Below, piece after piece: positions 8,192 through 17,304 of a DNA stretch of 64,000 nucleotides; the first letter of the stretch is position 1; each line of letters starts with the position of its first letter. Both the position numbers and the translations under genes were made by a program. Source of the stretch: Mongoliimonas terrestris. GTDB taxonomy: Bacteria > Pseudomonadota > Alphaproteobacteria > Rhizobiales > Pleomorphomonadaceae. Location of the stretch: positions 62,001-126,000 of the forward strand of contig NZ_MSIG01000001.1 of NCBI RefSeq assembly GCF_001927285.1, given 5' to 3'. Below the pieces are notes generated by a model. The model ran no database searches. It was not told the origin of the DNA and worked only from the letters and a program-made list of their open reading frames with translations.

Positions 8192-8851
8192 GTGCGCGTG
8201 CTGTTGATCGAAGACGACAGAGGCCTCGGCTCGGCGGTCCGCGACCAGATCGTGGATGGCGGCCACTCCATCGACTGGGTGACCCGGCTCGCCGATGCCC
8301 GAGACCATGTGGCTGCCGCGCCCTACGATCTCGTTCTCCTCGACCTGATGCTGCCGGACGGCCGTGGCCTCGATTTCCTGAAGACGCTTCGCGCGGCCGG
8401 CGACGTCACCCCCGTCGTCATCATGACCGCGATGGACCAGATCTCCGACCGCATCGCGGGCCTGAACGCGGGCGCCGACGACTATCTCGTCAAGCCCTTC
8501 GATCTCGACGAACTGACCGCCCGGCTCGCCGCCGTGTCCCGGCGCTACCACGGCAACCCCAATCCGCACGTCGCCGTCGGCGACCTGACGATCGACCTTG
8601 CCGCCAAGTCGATCCGCCGGGACGGCAGGTCGGTCGCGCTCACGGCGCGGGAATGGGCCCTGTTCGAAGCCTTCGTGCAGCGGCCCGGCGTGATCCTCTC
8701 CAAGTCGCAGCTGGAGGAACGGCTCTACGCCTTCGACCGGGAGATCGACAGCAACACGATCGAGGTCCACGTCAGCCGTCTGCGCAAGAAGCTCGGGGCC
8801 GACGCGATCGAGACCGTCCGCGGGCTCGGCTACAGGCTGGGCGCGCCATGA
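8192..8851 (+). CDS. OmpR-family response regulator
   Basis: A two-domain regulator of about 220 residues. The receiver domain has the acidic pocket IEDD, phospho-acceptor Asp51 in LLDLMLPDG and the conserved Lys in VKPF. The C-terminal winged helix (SIRRDGRSVALTAREW ... VHVSRLRKKLG) is typical of OmpR/PhoB. I place the start at GTG 8192: the AGGAG at 8181-8185 touches the ATG at 8186 but is 6 nt from the GTG, and VRVLLIEDD is the usual N-terminus. The stop overlaps the kinase start (ATGA). It is divergent from the PepSY and flavin operon, whose expression it probably controls. The signal is unknown. Confidence 0.9.
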   Translation: MRVLLIEDDRGLGSAVRDQIVDGGHSIDWVTRLADARDHVAAAPYDLVLLDLMLPDGRGLDFLKTLRAAGDVTPVVIMTAMDQISDRIAGLNAGADDYLVKPFDLDELTARLAAVSRRYHGNPNPHVAVGDLTIDLAAKSIRRDGRSVALTAREWALFEAFVQRPGVILSKSQLEERLYAFDREIDSNTIEVHVSRLRKKLGADAIETVRGLGYRLGAP

Positions 8852-10176
8852 TCGCGCCCCGGAGCCTGCAAGCGCGACTTGCGCTCGCGCTCTCCATTGG
8901 CCTCTCGATCGTCTGGGCTGCGGCGGCCGGCGCGGCCTACACCGTGATGCGCCACGAGATGGACGAGGTGTTCGACAGCGCGATCCAGGAGACGGCACAG
9001 CGGCTCCTGCCGCTCGCGGTGATGGAGATCATCGACCGCGACCCCGACGACCTGCAGCGCGTCGCGTCCGTCCGGCCGCACGACGAACTCCTGACCTACA
9101 TCGTCCGCAACGACGCTGGCGCCGTCATCCTCGCCTCGCACGATGCCGATCCCGCGATCTTCCCGAAGCGGACACCACCTGGCTTCTCGTCCACGCCGAC
9201 GCACAGGATCTACACCGAGCCTGCGCTCCAGGGCTCGCTCGCCATCCTGCTCGCCGAGCCCTGGACCGTCCGGCGCGAGGCGGCGCACGAGGCGGCCGAG
9301 GCGCTGGCGATGCCGCTCGCGTTGCTGATCCCGCTCTCCCTCGGCGGCGGCTGGCTGCTGGTGCGGGCGGGAATGCGCCCGATCCGGCGGCTGTGCACCG
9401 ACATCGAAGCGCGCGGGGCCGGCGACCTGACGCCGCTCGCCCCCCGGTCGATGCCGAGCGAGATCGAGCCGATCGCGGCCGCGGTGAACCACCTTCTGGA
9501 GCGGCTCCGCCGGACGCTCGAGGCGGAACGCAGCTTCACCGCCAACAGCGCCCACGAACTGAGGACGCCCATCGCCGGCGCCCTCGCACAGACCCAGCGC
9601 CTACTCGCGGAGACCGGCGACGAGCGGACAGCCGGGCGGGCGCGACAGATCGAGGCCACGCTGAAAACGCTCGCCCGGCTGGCCGAGAAGCTGATGCAGC
9701 TTGCCAAGGCCGAAGGCGGCCGACTGGTCGCCGAGACGCCGGCGGACGTGGTGCCGATCGTCCGGTTGGTGTGCGAGGACCTCGCCCGCATACCCGGCGC
9801 GGAGCGACGGCTGGACCTCAAGCTGCCGGACGGTCCGGTTCTCTCGCGCATCGACAGGGACGCGCTGTCCATCCTCGTCCGCAACCTCGTCGAGAACGCG
9901 CTGAAGCATGGCGCGGCAGACGAGCCCGTGACGGTCCGACTCGATCCGGACAGCCGCCTGCGGGTAACCAACGGCGGTCCCGCCGTACCCCCGGACCAGC
10001 TCGCCCGCCTGTCGCGTCCCTTCGAGCGAGGCGCGAGCGAGGCGGAAGGGACTGGGCTCGGCCTTGCCATCGTCGACGCCATCGCCCGTGGGGCCGGAAC
10101 CGGCCTTGACCTCCGTTCACCCGCACCGGGACGGGTCGACGGCTTCGCGGCCGACGTCCGCCTTGGGCCTGCATGA
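8848..10176 (+). CDS. Sensor histidine kinase, partner of the OmpR-type regulator
   Basis: 442 residues from the ATG that overlaps the regulator stop. Architecture: transmembrane helix at residues ~10-33, a periplasmic sensor of ~110 residues without recognisable fold, a second helix near 155-180, a HAMP-like linker, HisKA with the phospho-acceptor in NSAHELRTPIAG, and HATPase with NLVENALKHG and GTGLGLAIVDAIARG. It resembles the TctE/QseC class of kinases that often accompany PepSY proteins and cytochrome b561. The ORF remains open upstream inside the regulator gene, but the ATGA junction and the hydrophobic N-terminus fix the start. Confidence 0.9.
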   Translation: MIAPRSLQARLALALSIGLSIVWAAAAGAAYTVMRHEMDEVFDSAIQETAQRLLPLAVMEIIDRDPDDLQRVASVRPHDELLTYIVRNDAGAVILASHDADPAIFPKRTPPGFSSTPTHRIYTEPALQGSLAILLAEPWTVRREAAHEAAEALAMPLALLIPLSLGGGWLLVRAGMRPIRRLCTDIEARGAGDLTPLAPRSMPSEIEPIAAAVNHLLERLRRTLEAERSFTANSAHELRTPIAGALAQTQRLLAETGDERTAGRARQIEATLKTLARLAEKLMQLAKAEGGRLVAETPADVVPIVRLVCEDLARIPGAERRLDLKLPDGPVLSRIDRDALSILVRNLVENALKHGAADEPVTVRLDPDSRLRVTNGGPAVPPDQLARLSRPFERGASEAEGTGLGLAIVDAIARGAGTGLDLRSPAPGRVDGFAADVRLGPA

Positions 10177-10212
10177 CGACGCCCACGCGATCCGCCTGGG
10201 CAACGGCAAACC

Positions 10213-10362
10213 ATGCCCGCCGTGATCAGAACCGGGTATTGGCCCGACCAGATCCTTCTCCACTGGGTCATCGCCGCCCGCGTCCTCTTTCAACGCGTCC
10301 GTGGGGGGAGCATGACCCAGGCGATCGAGGCCGCCGAGGAGGAAGAGGCGTTGTCCACATAG
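10213..10362 (+). pseudogene. Cytochrome b561 N-terminal remnant
   Basis: A 49-codon frame starting at ATG and closed by TAG. It reads as the first transmembrane segment of a cytochrome b561: YWPDQILLHWVIAARVLFQ, with the heme-ligand-type His in LHW, then GGSMTQAIEAAE, which mirrors the G-x-x-M-x-x-A pattern after helix 1. The remaining ~130 residues of the family are absent; the following sequence is AT-rich and non-coding. PepSY, two-component and cytochrome b561 genes commonly sit together, which supports a decayed third partner. It is too short to be certain; a small functional protein is the less likely alternative. Confidence 0.5.
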
Positions 10363-10635
10363 CGACGATCTGTCGATGACAGCGCGCTGCAGATCCTCTG
10401 CAAAAACAAAGATAGTTGAAGTTCACGCTCATATATGTCGCATTACGAATATTAATTTCCGTAATTGCGTGCTAATATAAGAGGGATTTTCAGCTCTCGC
10501 ACCGAAACGAACGCCACCCGGTTGGAACCGGCGATACTTGGGTTGCGAGGCCGTCCAACAACAGAAACTGGAGCGCGCTTGAATTCACCGACCCAAAACG
10601 CCGAACGGGCGCAGCCTCGCGCCGGGGGCGATCGC
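10363..10635. other. AT-rich promoter region of the CheB/CheR kinase
   Basis: About 270 nt without a convincing gene. Positions 10400-10490 are markedly AT-rich compared with the rest of the window. They contain the inverted repeat ATTACG (10442-10447) / CGTAAT (10460-10465) and the A/T run CTAATATAA. The kinase frame is open through here from a TTG at 10465, but this part is compositionally non-coding and lies before the conserved domain, so I treat it as leader. Confidence 0.45.
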
Positions 10636-13600
10636 ATGACGGGCGAAGCCACCGAGGGGCAGGCAACCCCGTGCCCCATCGTCGGCATCGGCGCCTCTGC
10701 GGGCGGGATCGAGGCCTTGATCCGCCTGTTCGATGCGATGCCGGGCGACAGCGGCATGGCATTTCTGATCGTGATGCATCTCGACCCGACGCGCGAAAGC
10801 GGGCTCACTCAGCTTCTCGGCCAGCACAGCACCATGACCGTGGCCGAGGCCGCCGACGGTCTGACAATTCAGGCCGACCACATCTACGTCATCCCGCCGG
10901 CAGCCTCGCTGACGGTCGAAGACGGACAACTGCGGCTCGCCGAGCCGGCCGAACGGCGCGGCGCCCGCTACCCGATCGACCGCCTCTTCCAATCCATGGC
11001 AACGCAGCGGCGCACACGGGCGATCTGCATCGTCCTGTCGGGGTCTGGGAGCGACGGCACCGAAGGGCTGAAGGAGATCAACGCCGAAGGCGGTTGCGTC
11101 CTGGTGCAGGATCCCTCCACCGCCCGCTTCGACTCCATGCCGCGGAGCGCGATCGAGGCGGGCCTTGCCGACCATGTCCTCGCACCGGAGGACATGCCGG
11201 ACGTGCTGATGCGCTACGCGAGCCATGCCTATGCCGCGGGATCCGAGCTCGTCGAAGAGGGGGGACGTTCGGGCAACGGCTCGATCGATCCGGTCCTTAC
11301 TCTCCTGCGAAACCGCGCCGGCCACGATTTCCGGCTCTACAAGCGCAGCACGCTCATGCGACGGATCCACCGCCGCATGGGGCTCTGCAATCTGCACAAC
11401 GTCAAGGACTACCTGGGCTTCCTGCGTTCCCAGCCGGGGGAGATGGAAACGCTCGCGCGCGATCTCATGATCAGCGTCACCACCTTCTTTCGCGACCCGG
11501 AGGCATGGGCGACCCTCGACAGGACGGTGCTTGCATCGCTGGTCGCCGAGCGCGAAAACGGCGCGGCCCTCCGTCTCTGGGTGCCCGGTTGCGCCACCGG
11601 CGAGGAGGCCTACACCCTGATCTTGCTCCTGGTCCACCGCGCGGAGGCGGCGGGCAAACGGTTCGACATCAAGCTCTTCGCGACCGATAGCCGGGACGAC
11701 AACCTCGACGCCGCGCGTGCCGGTGTCTATGCGGAGGGCGCGGTCAACGGGGTTCCGAAGCACCTTCTCGAACAACACTTCGACAAGCTCGATGGCACCT
11801 ACCGGGTCAAGGAAGAGCTGCGCGAGATGGTCGTGTTCGCTTCGCACAACCTGCTGCGGGACCCGCCGTTTTCCCAGATCGATCTTGTCAGCTGCCGAAA
11901 TCTCCTGATCTACCTTGAACCTGTCGCGCAGAAGCGCGCGCTGGCGCTGATGCATTTCGCCCTGCGGCCGGGCGGCCATCTGCTGCTCGGCAACGCCGAG
12001 AACGTGTCCGGCCGGGAAGACCTGTTCGAGACCGTCTCGAAGAAATGGCGCATCTTCCGCCGCCTCGGGCGGACTCGCCACGACATCCTCGACTTTCCCC
12101 TTCTGCCTGGCCGGCTCCGGCGCAACAACAAGGTTCTGGCCATGCCCGATGATGACCGACTGCCCCAGCGAATCGTCGACGTGGCGCAGCGGGCGCTGAT
12201 CGAGCGCTTCGCCCCCGGGTCGGTGCTGATCGAGCGAAACGGGCAGGTCGTATGGATCCATGGATCGATCGGCGCCTACCTGGAGCCTCCCCCGGGCGAG
12301 CCCAGCCGTGACATTCTGGCGATGGCGCGCCACGGCCTTCGCGCCAAGCTGCGCAGCGGTGTGCGCGACGCCATCAAGGAAAAGCGGACGGTCGAGTTCC
12401 GTGTGCGGATCCGGCAGACCCACGGGGAGCAGGCCGTCGCGGTGACGGTGGCGCCCCTGCCCGATCCGTCCGAACCCTTGCTTCTGGTGAGCTTCCGCGA
12501 CCTGGACACGGTTCAGGGCCATCCTGCACCGGCCGACGAGGGCGACATCAGTCTTGCGCACCAGGCCTTCGAGGATGAACTCGGCGCGGCGCGCGCGGAG
12601 CTGCGGGACACGATCGACGAGTTCGAGAGAGCCAACGAGGAGCTGAAGGCCGCGAACGAGGAAGTGACCTTGATCAACGAGGAGCTTCAGTCGACCAACG
12701 AGGAACTGGAGACCTCCAAGGAGGAACTTCTGTCGTCCAACGAGGAATTGCAGACCGTAAACAGCCAGCTTCAGCACAAGAACCAGGAACTCGCGGACAC
12801 CACCGACACGCTGAACAACCTGCTTGCCAGCAGCGAGATCGCGACCGTGTTTCTCGACAGGGACTTCTGCATCCGGTGGTTCTCCCCCAGCAGCAAGGAG
12901 CTCCTGGATCTGGTCGAGACGGACATTGGCAGGCCCGTCACCCACTTCGCCTGGAAGGTGGAAGACGGGGCCCTCCTGCGCGACGCCCAGGCTGTGCTAC
13001 AAAAGCTGACCGGTATCGACGCCGAGGTGCACAGCACCGCTGGCCGCTGGTATTTGCGGCGCGTGCTTCCCTACCGGACCCACGATGACCGGATCGCCGG
13101 GGTCGTGATCGCCTTCATCGACATCACCGACCGCAAGTTGGCGCAGGATGCGATCAACGAGGCGCGCCTCTACGCCGAGGCGATCATCAATACGGTGCGG
13201 CACCCGGTCATGGTGCTCGACGGCGAGTTGCGGGTCCAGTCGATCAACCCGGCCTTCTGCGATGCCTTCAACTGCCCGGCGGACGAATCCAGGAACTACC
13301 TGCTGCACGAACTCGACCATGGCGCCTGGGATATCCCGGAGTTGCGACGGCTGCTGCACGAGGTCCTCAGCGAGGCGCGCTCCTTCGACGATTTCGAGAT
13401 CGAGCATGTGTTCCCCAAGCGAGGACGCCGGCACATGCTGCTCAACGCGCGCAAGTTGGCGCATGGCGGCAACCGGACGGAACTGATCCTGCTTGCGATC
13501 GAGGACGTGACGGAGCGCCATGACGCGGACGCGCTCCGCCAGACCCTCATCAACGAACTGAGCCATCGCGTGAAGAACATGCTGGCGATGGTGCTTTCGA

Positions 13601-14148
13601 TCGGATCGCAGACGCTTCGCCAGAGCGCCTCGCTGGACGAGTTCAAGCTGGCGTTCGAGGGACGCATGCATTCGCTCGCAAGGGTTCACGACCTGCTGGT
13701 CGGCGAAAACTGGGGCGGTGCCGATTTGGGCGAACTCGTCCGACGGACGATGGCGCCCCATGGTATGGAAGACCGGATCACCGCCGTGGGACCGAGCCTG
13801 ACCATGACACCCGAGGCAGGCGTCGCGATGGCCATGGTTTTGAACGAACTCGCCACCAACGCCGTGAAGTATGGCGCGCTGTCTGGCGATCGCGGCCATC
13901 TCGACGTGACCTGGGCGGTGGACAGCATGGCGGACGGCCCGTGGATCCATCTGCAGTGGATCGAATCCGGCGGTCGGCCGGTGACGAAGCCCGCCCGACG
14001 CGGGTTCGGTTCGACCCTGATCGAGCGCAGCATTACCCATCAGCTCTGCGGAACGGCCGCGCTGAGCTTTCCCGCGGAGGGTCTTCGCTGCGACATCGCT
14101 TTCCCTATGGAATTGGCCACGCGCGCGCAGAACCCGAAGGAGACATGA
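10636..14148 (+). CDS. CheB-CheR-PAS-HWE hybrid sensor histidine kinase
   Basis: A 1170-residue soluble signalling fusion. CheB methylesterase domain, residues ~10-190: IVGIGASAGG with the catalytic Ser, the His in MHLDP and the Asp in SGSGSDGT. CheR methyltransferase domain ~215-475: RRIHRRMG, VPGCATGEEAYT for S-adenosylmethionine, and SCRNLLIYLEP. A long coiled coil follows at ~650-720 (repeated NEEL units), then two PAS domains. The C-terminal kinase belongs to the HWE family: phospho-acceptor His977 in LSHRVKN, and the W-x-E signature at Trp1108-Glu1110. ATG 10636 is chosen because a GGGGG site precedes it and the CheB domain begins directly after. The stop is 3 nt before a receiver protein. 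No chemoreceptor or CheA gene is nearby, so it probably serves stress or light/redox sensing rather than motility. Confidence 0.9.
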   Translation: MTGEATEGQATPCPIVGIGASAGGIEALIRLFDAMPGDSGMAFLIVMHLDPTRESGLTQLLGQHSTMTVAEAADGLTIQADHIYVIPPAASLTVEDGQLRLAEPAERRGARYPIDRLFQSMATQRRTRAICIVLSGSGSDGTEGLKEINAEGGCVLVQDPSTARFDSMPRSAIEAGLADHVLAPEDMPDVLMRYASHAYAAGSELVEEGGRSGNGSIDPVLTLLRNRAGHDFRLYKRSTLMRRIHRRMGLCNLHNVKDYLGFLRSQPGEMETLARDLMISVTTFFRDPEAWATLDRTVLASLVAERENGAALRLWVPGCATGEEAYTLILLLVHRAEAAGKRFDIKLFATDSRDDNLDAARAGVYAEGAVNGVPKHLLEQHFDKLDGTYRVKEELREMVVFASHNLLRDPPFSQIDLVSCRNLLIYLEPVAQKRALALMHFALRPGGHLLLGNAENVSGREDLFETVSKKWRIFRRLGRTRHDILDFPLLPGRLRRNNKVLAMPDDDRLPQRIVDVAQRALIERFAPGSVLIERNGQVVWIHGSIGAYLEPPPGEPSRDILAMARHGLRAKLRSGVRDAIKEKRTVEFRVRIRQTHGEQAVAVTVAPLPDPSEPLLLVSFRDLDTVQGHPAPADEGDISLAHQAFEDELGAARAELRDTIDEFERANEELKAANEEVTLINEELQSTNEELETSKEELLSSNEELQTVNSQLQHKNQELADTTDTLNNLLASSEIATVFLDRDFCIRWFSPSSKELLDLVETDIGRPVTHFAWKVEDGALLRDAQAVLQKLTGIDAEVHSTAGRWYLRRVLPYRTHDDRIAGVVIAFIDITDRKLAQDAINEARLYAEAIINTVRHPVMVLDGELRVQSINPAFCDAFNCPADESRNYLLHELDHGAWDIPELRRLLHEVLSEARSFDDFEIEHVFPKRGRRHMLLNARKLAHGGNRTELILLAIEDVTERHDADALRQTLINELSHRVKNMLAMVLSIGSQTLRQSASLDEFKLAFEGRMHSLARVHDLLVGENWGGADLGELVRRTMAPHGMEDRITAVGPSLTMTPEAGVAMAMVLNELATNAVKYGALSGDRGHLDVTWAVDSMADGPWIHLQWIESGGRPVTKPARRGFGSTLIERSITHQLCGTAALSFPAEGLRCDIAFPMELATRAQNPKET

Positions 14149-14151
14149 ACC

Positions 14152-14541
14152 ATGCCGCTTCCCGTCAAGGAACTGAAGGGCTTGCGCATTCTCGTCGCCG
14201 AAGACGAGTTGCTCATCCTGCTGGCTATCGAGGGCATGCTCCACGACATCGGCTGCGAGGTCGTCGGCCCGGTGGCCACTGTCGAAGCGGCCCTCTCCGC
14301 GATCCGCCAGACCGACCTGGACGGCGCGCTCCTCGACATGAACCTGCATGGCCAGCGCATCACACCAGCCGCCGAGGCGCTTGTTGCGCGGGGCGTGCCG
14401 TTCGTTCTCTGCACCGGATACGGAAAGGAGCCGCGTGACGAGGCGGCCATCCGGGATGCCCCGAGGCTGACCAAGCCGTTCAGCTGCGAAAGCCTGCGCG
14501 CCGCCATGGACGAGGCGTTCATCACGGTCAACAAGCCATAG
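14152..14541 (+). CDS. Single-domain response regulator
   Basis: A stand-alone receiver of 129 residues: acidic pocket AEDE, phospho-acceptor Asp62 in ALLDMNLHG, the Thr/Lys switch in LCTGYGK and RLTKPFS. There is no output domain. It begins 3 nt after the HWE-kinase stop, so the two are translationally linked and it is the natural phosphate acceptor of that kinase. Small receivers of this type beside HWE kinases often act as phosphate sinks or relay to another protein; which applies here is unknown. Confidence 0.9.
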   Translation: MPLPVKELKGLRILVAEDELLILLAIEGMLHDIGCEVVGPVATVEAALSAIRQTDLDGALLDMNLHGQRITPAAEALVARGVPFVLCTGYGKEPRDEAAIRDAPRLTKPFSCESLRAAMDEAFITVNKP

Positions 14542-14633
14542 CGTTGGGCACGGGCACCGGACCTCCCCGGCACGGCGCCGGAGCGCTTTCCGACCTGACT
14601 GAATCGTCCGGACGTCAAGAAATCATCACACGA

Positions 14634-15539
14634 TCAATGCGCCAGGCCCCAGAATCGCGCAATGGTGCGGGTCGAGGAGATCCCGACCTCCAACATGTAC
14701 TTGCCCTCTTCGCCCAGGCCTTCGTCTCCCCCTGCGCTGATCGGGGTGCCGTGGGCCATCCCCTCGATGATGTACTCCTCCATCACGTCCCGCCCGGCGG
14801 CGTCGCACCAGACCCGGCGCAGAACATTGTCGACACTCTCCTCCCGGGTAGGCTGCCCATCGACCCCGTGGATCTTTTGCCACTGCCGGATGATGGATGC
14901 GGCGTTCGAACTGTCGACGGTCTGGTCGCGACCCCCGTGCCACACGGAGATCGTCGGCCAGGGACCGGTGAATGCCGAAGCCTCGCGCACAAGCGCGCCG
15001 AGCTTGCGGTCCGAGGGACCGCCGTAGCCTTTCATGCGGAACAAGGCCTGCGTCAGGCTGTCCGCACTGCGATAGGGCAGGCCCGCGATGATCGCGCCTC
15101 CTGCGAAGATTTCGGGATACGTTGCCAGCATGACCGATGTCATGGCACCGCCCGAGGACAACCCGGTCACGAAGACGCGGGACGGATCGATCGTATAATC
15201 CTCTGTGACCCGCGCGATCATCTGGCGAATTGAAAGCGCCTCGCCTCCGTCGCGCCGGCTGTCGCCGGTCTTGAACCAGTTGAAGCCACCACTGACGTTG
15301 TTGCTGCGCTTCTGCCCGGGAAACAGAAGCGCCACCCCGTATTCCTCCGCGAGCATCGACCAGCCCGATCCGGTGTTGTAGCTCTCCGCCGACTGCGTGC
15401 TCCCATGCAGCACGACGACCAGCGGACCGTTCTTCGCGAAATTCGGAGGGATGTAGACGTTCGCGAGCAGCGAGCCCGGATCCGTTCCGAAATGCTCCAG
15501 CACGGTCAAGCTATGGCTGCTGTCTGATGAAGTCGACAT
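14634..15539 (-). CDS. PHB-depolymerase-type esterase
   Basis: A 301-residue alpha/beta hydrolase of the PHB depolymerase/feruloyl esterase (Lpq) family. The first strand and oxyanion region read LVVVLHGSTQSAESY. The nucleophile Ser128 lies in GLSSGG, and later come WHGGRDQTVDSSNA (acid) and EGMAHGTPI (His of the triad). No signal peptide is visible, so it should act in the cytoplasm on intracellular polyester or aromatic esters. It is convergent with the receiver gene (92 nt apart) and monocistronic. The substrate cannot be read from sequence; a role in storage polymer turnover would fit the DUF3141 operon later in the window. Confidence 0.85.
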   Translation of the reverse strand: MSTSSDSSHSLTVLEHFGTDPGSLLANVYIPPNFAKNGPLVVVLHGSTQSAESYNTGSGWSMLAEEYGVALLFPGQKRSNNVSGGFNWFKTGDSRRDGGEALSIRQMIARVTEDYTIDPSRVFVTGLSSGGAMTSVMLATYPEIFAGGAIIAGLPYRSADSLTQALFRMKGYGGPSDRKLGALVREASAFTGPWPTISVWHGGRDQTVDSSNAASIIRQWQKIHGVDGQPTREESVDNVLRRVWCDAAGRDVMEEYIIEGMAHGTPISAGGDEGLGEEGKYMLEVGISSTRTIARFWGLAH

Positions 15540-16214
15540 GCGAAGTCCTTGAAGTTTCTTCCAAACGCGGCAGTGATATCTGCGCTATGGACTTGCGATC
15601 TCTGCGGTGCAAAGTGGGATGCCCACGAAGTCTGTGCTGATCCAAGCATCTGGCAGCTCCATCGGTTCCGGTGGGACCGCAAGCGGCGCAGATTGCGCGT
15701 CGATTGCATAGAGGGTAGCGGACTGCCGCCGTCCAGCAGATCGACGGCATCCGGATCGGTCCGCCGGCTCACCCCGCCCGCGGAGCGGACCGTGAGATCC
15801 GCGTCTCGATCACCGGCACCGTCGAGGGTCATGCCACCGAGATCGGGGGCACGCCGCACGCCAAGAGCACCGGCGCCCGATCCTGGACGCCCGTGGATGT
15901 CGAACTGGACGATCACGGGCGGGTCATCCCGGACCCCATGTGCATGTGGCGCACACGGACTGATCCACGGCAGCTCTGTCGTGGCGGATCGGGCGCATGA
16001 CTGCACCCCTCACAGGACCCCGAAAGGTGCACCATGAAGGCCAGTCGGCATCCGTGAAATCAGGACTCCTGTCCGCAATCGCGGATTGTACGTGTCCGCG
16101 CTACTACGAGCCGGTCTACACCTGACACCCGGCTCCGACCTTCGAAAGACTATGCGGATGCCCGGACATTTCCGAGCGTCCGAGGCCGATTTTGGCCGAC
16201 CACGGAGACCTCTC
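15540..16214. other. Gene-poor region with one unassigned open frame
   Basis: About 670 nt between the esterase and the PRC-barrel gene. No ORF with convincing codon use and start is seen. The plus-strand frame 15719-16000 stays open for 93 codons, including EIRVSITGTVEGHATEIGG and WTPVDVELDDHGRVIPDPM, but a stop precedes it and no start codon or ribosome site is present. It may be a decayed gene of unknown family. Near 16075-16090 a short palindrome CAATC-GCG-GATTG lies upstream of the PRC gene. Confidence 0.4.
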
Positions 16215-16607
16215 ATGAAATCTCTCGCAACCCTTCTGGCTGCCGCTTCGATGATCGTCGGTCTCGGGTTCGTCGTCCCAGCCTTCTCCGAGGCAAAGAA
16301 GCAGACCCTCCTGGTGGTCGAGATCGACCCCATCGTTCTCGCCACCGGCTGGCGCGCAACCGACATCATCGGGGCCACCGTCTACGACGACGACGGCAAG
16401 TCCCTCGGCAAGCTCGAAGACATGATCATCACCGATGCGGGTACGGTCCCCTACGCCGTCGTGTCGGTCGGCGGCTTCTTCGGGATCGATGCCCACCATG
16501 TGGTGGTGGCGGCCTCGTCGATGGAATTGGTGAACAAGAAGTTGACGCTCCGCGGCGCCACGATCGACATCTTGAAGGCGCTGCCGAACTTCACCTTCGC
16601 GTCCTGA
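16215..16607 (+). CDS. Exported PRC-barrel domain protein
   Basis: 130 residues from the ATG at 16215, preceded by GGAGA. A 28-residue signal peptide (MKSLATLLAAASMIVGLGF) is followed by a PRC-barrel domain: GWRATDIIGATVYDDDGKSLGKLEDMIITDAGTV and YAVVSVGGFFGIDAHHVVV. Upstream in-frame ATGs would bury the signal peptide and are rejected. Exported PRC-barrel proteins are common in alphaproteobacteria and are often stress-induced, but their biochemical role is not established. A strong hairpin follows 7 nt after the stop, so it is a single-gene unit. Confidence 0.87.
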   Translation: MKSLATLLAAASMIVGLGFVVPAFSEAKKQTLLVVEIDPIVLATGWRATDIIGATVYDDDGKSLGKLEDMIITDAGTVPYAVVSVGGFFGIDAHHVVVAASSMELVNKKLTLRGATIDILKALPNFTFAS

Positions 16608-16613
16608 TCCTCA

Positions 16614-16651
16614 AGGCCGAGGCCATGCCGGCAGGAGCATGGCCCCGGCCT
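16614..16651 (+). terminator. GC-rich hairpin after PRC-barrel gene
   Basis: Arms at 16614-16628 and 16637-16651 pair over 15 bp with one mismatch around an 8-nt loop. The core GGCCATGC / GCATGGCC is perfect. There is no T-tract, so it is either a weak intrinsic terminator or a transcript-stabilising 3' hairpin. Position directly after the stop codon supports the call. Confidence 0.6.
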
Positions 16652-16873
16652 CCCGTCGTGGATCCATCGGATCACCGGGGTTGCGGCGTGTCCGCCCGCC
16701 CGGTGCTTCCGCGCACGGCACTCCAGACCTTCCAGGCCGGACCCCGGTACGGGTTGCACAGGCGATGGCCTGCGGTTCGGCTGAACCCTCGATCCGGAAG
16801 GGAACGCCGGTCAAGCCTATGCATTCCCGCGACCGGGCCGAACGGGATCGGCGTCGACGGACGCGTTCCCCAC

Positions 16874-17110
16874 CTACCGCCGACGAACCGAGTTGCCGCC
16901 CGCCAGAATTCCGTTGATCAGCGCGGCCACCGCGCGGTGCAGATCGGCATGCCCATCGTCCCCCGGATCGTTCGCATGCGCGGCTGCCGCATCGTGCAGA
17001 ATTGCCACGACTTCTTTTTCGGGCAGGATGTTACGGTCATTGAGGGCGAGCAGGAGAGACTCGCAGATCGCCAGGGCCGCGGTTCCGGCCACGTCGGGGA
17101 TATCGCGCAT
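16874..17110 (-). CDS. Small hypothetical protein
   Basis: 78 residues from the second in-frame ATG (17110), chosen because GAAGG lies 8 nt upstream; the first ATG, five codons earlier, overlaps that site. The protein is soluble and helical: DVAGTAALAICESLLLALNDRN, then LPEKEVVAILHDAAAAH and LHRAVAALINGILAGG. It is divergent from the Crp/Fnr gene and shares its 190-nt promoter region, so it may be in the same regulon. The helical pattern and balanced composition look like a real protein, but the family is not recognised. Confidence 0.6.
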   Translation of the reverse strand: MRDIPDVAGTAALAICESLLLALNDRNILPEKEVVAILHDAAAAHANDPGDDGHADLHRAVAALINGILAGGNSVRRR

Positions 17111-17202
17111 TCGCGAACCTTCCATCGGGGTGTCTGACGCCGGTTCCAGTGCCCGATGCCAAGATAGTTCGCTCCATACTCGCAGGCCTGTGCTTATATG
17201 GG

Positions 17203-17216
17203 CTAATGCATATCAG
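17203..17216. promoter_or_regulatory. Degenerate Crp/Fnr-type box
   Basis: CTAAT-GCAT-ATCAG lies about 90 nt before the Crp/Fnr start codon, in the promoter shared with the divergent small gene. The right half equals the ATCAG half-site found in the two perfect boxes at 22156 and 28140; the left half has one mismatch to them. It could mediate autoregulation. Weak on its own. Confidence 0.35.
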
Positions 17217-17304
17217 TGTGGACTATCGCGAAGGTGATTATGGCTCGGTTCCGGGCCACTGCCGTCTGAAGAGTGCGACCGGCGTGCCATAGAAAGGCAG
17301 TTCT

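Noticed and set aside
10465..10635. TTG start at 10465 for the CheB/CheR kinase
   Set aside because: The extra 57 residues are unconserved and come from an AT-rich promoter-like stretch; ATG 10636 has a ribosome site and abuts the CheB domain.
10585..12945. 786-codon minus-strand open frame opposite the CheB/CheR kinase
   Set aside because: High-GC antisense shadow; the plus strand has well-conserved CheB and CheR motifs throughout.
15549..16037. 162-codon plus-strand frame with CDLCGAKWDAHEVC
   Set aside because: The Cys motif is suggestive of zinc binding, but the rest is low-complexity Arg/Pro/Ser, there is no ribosome site, and it overlaps another equally plausible frame.
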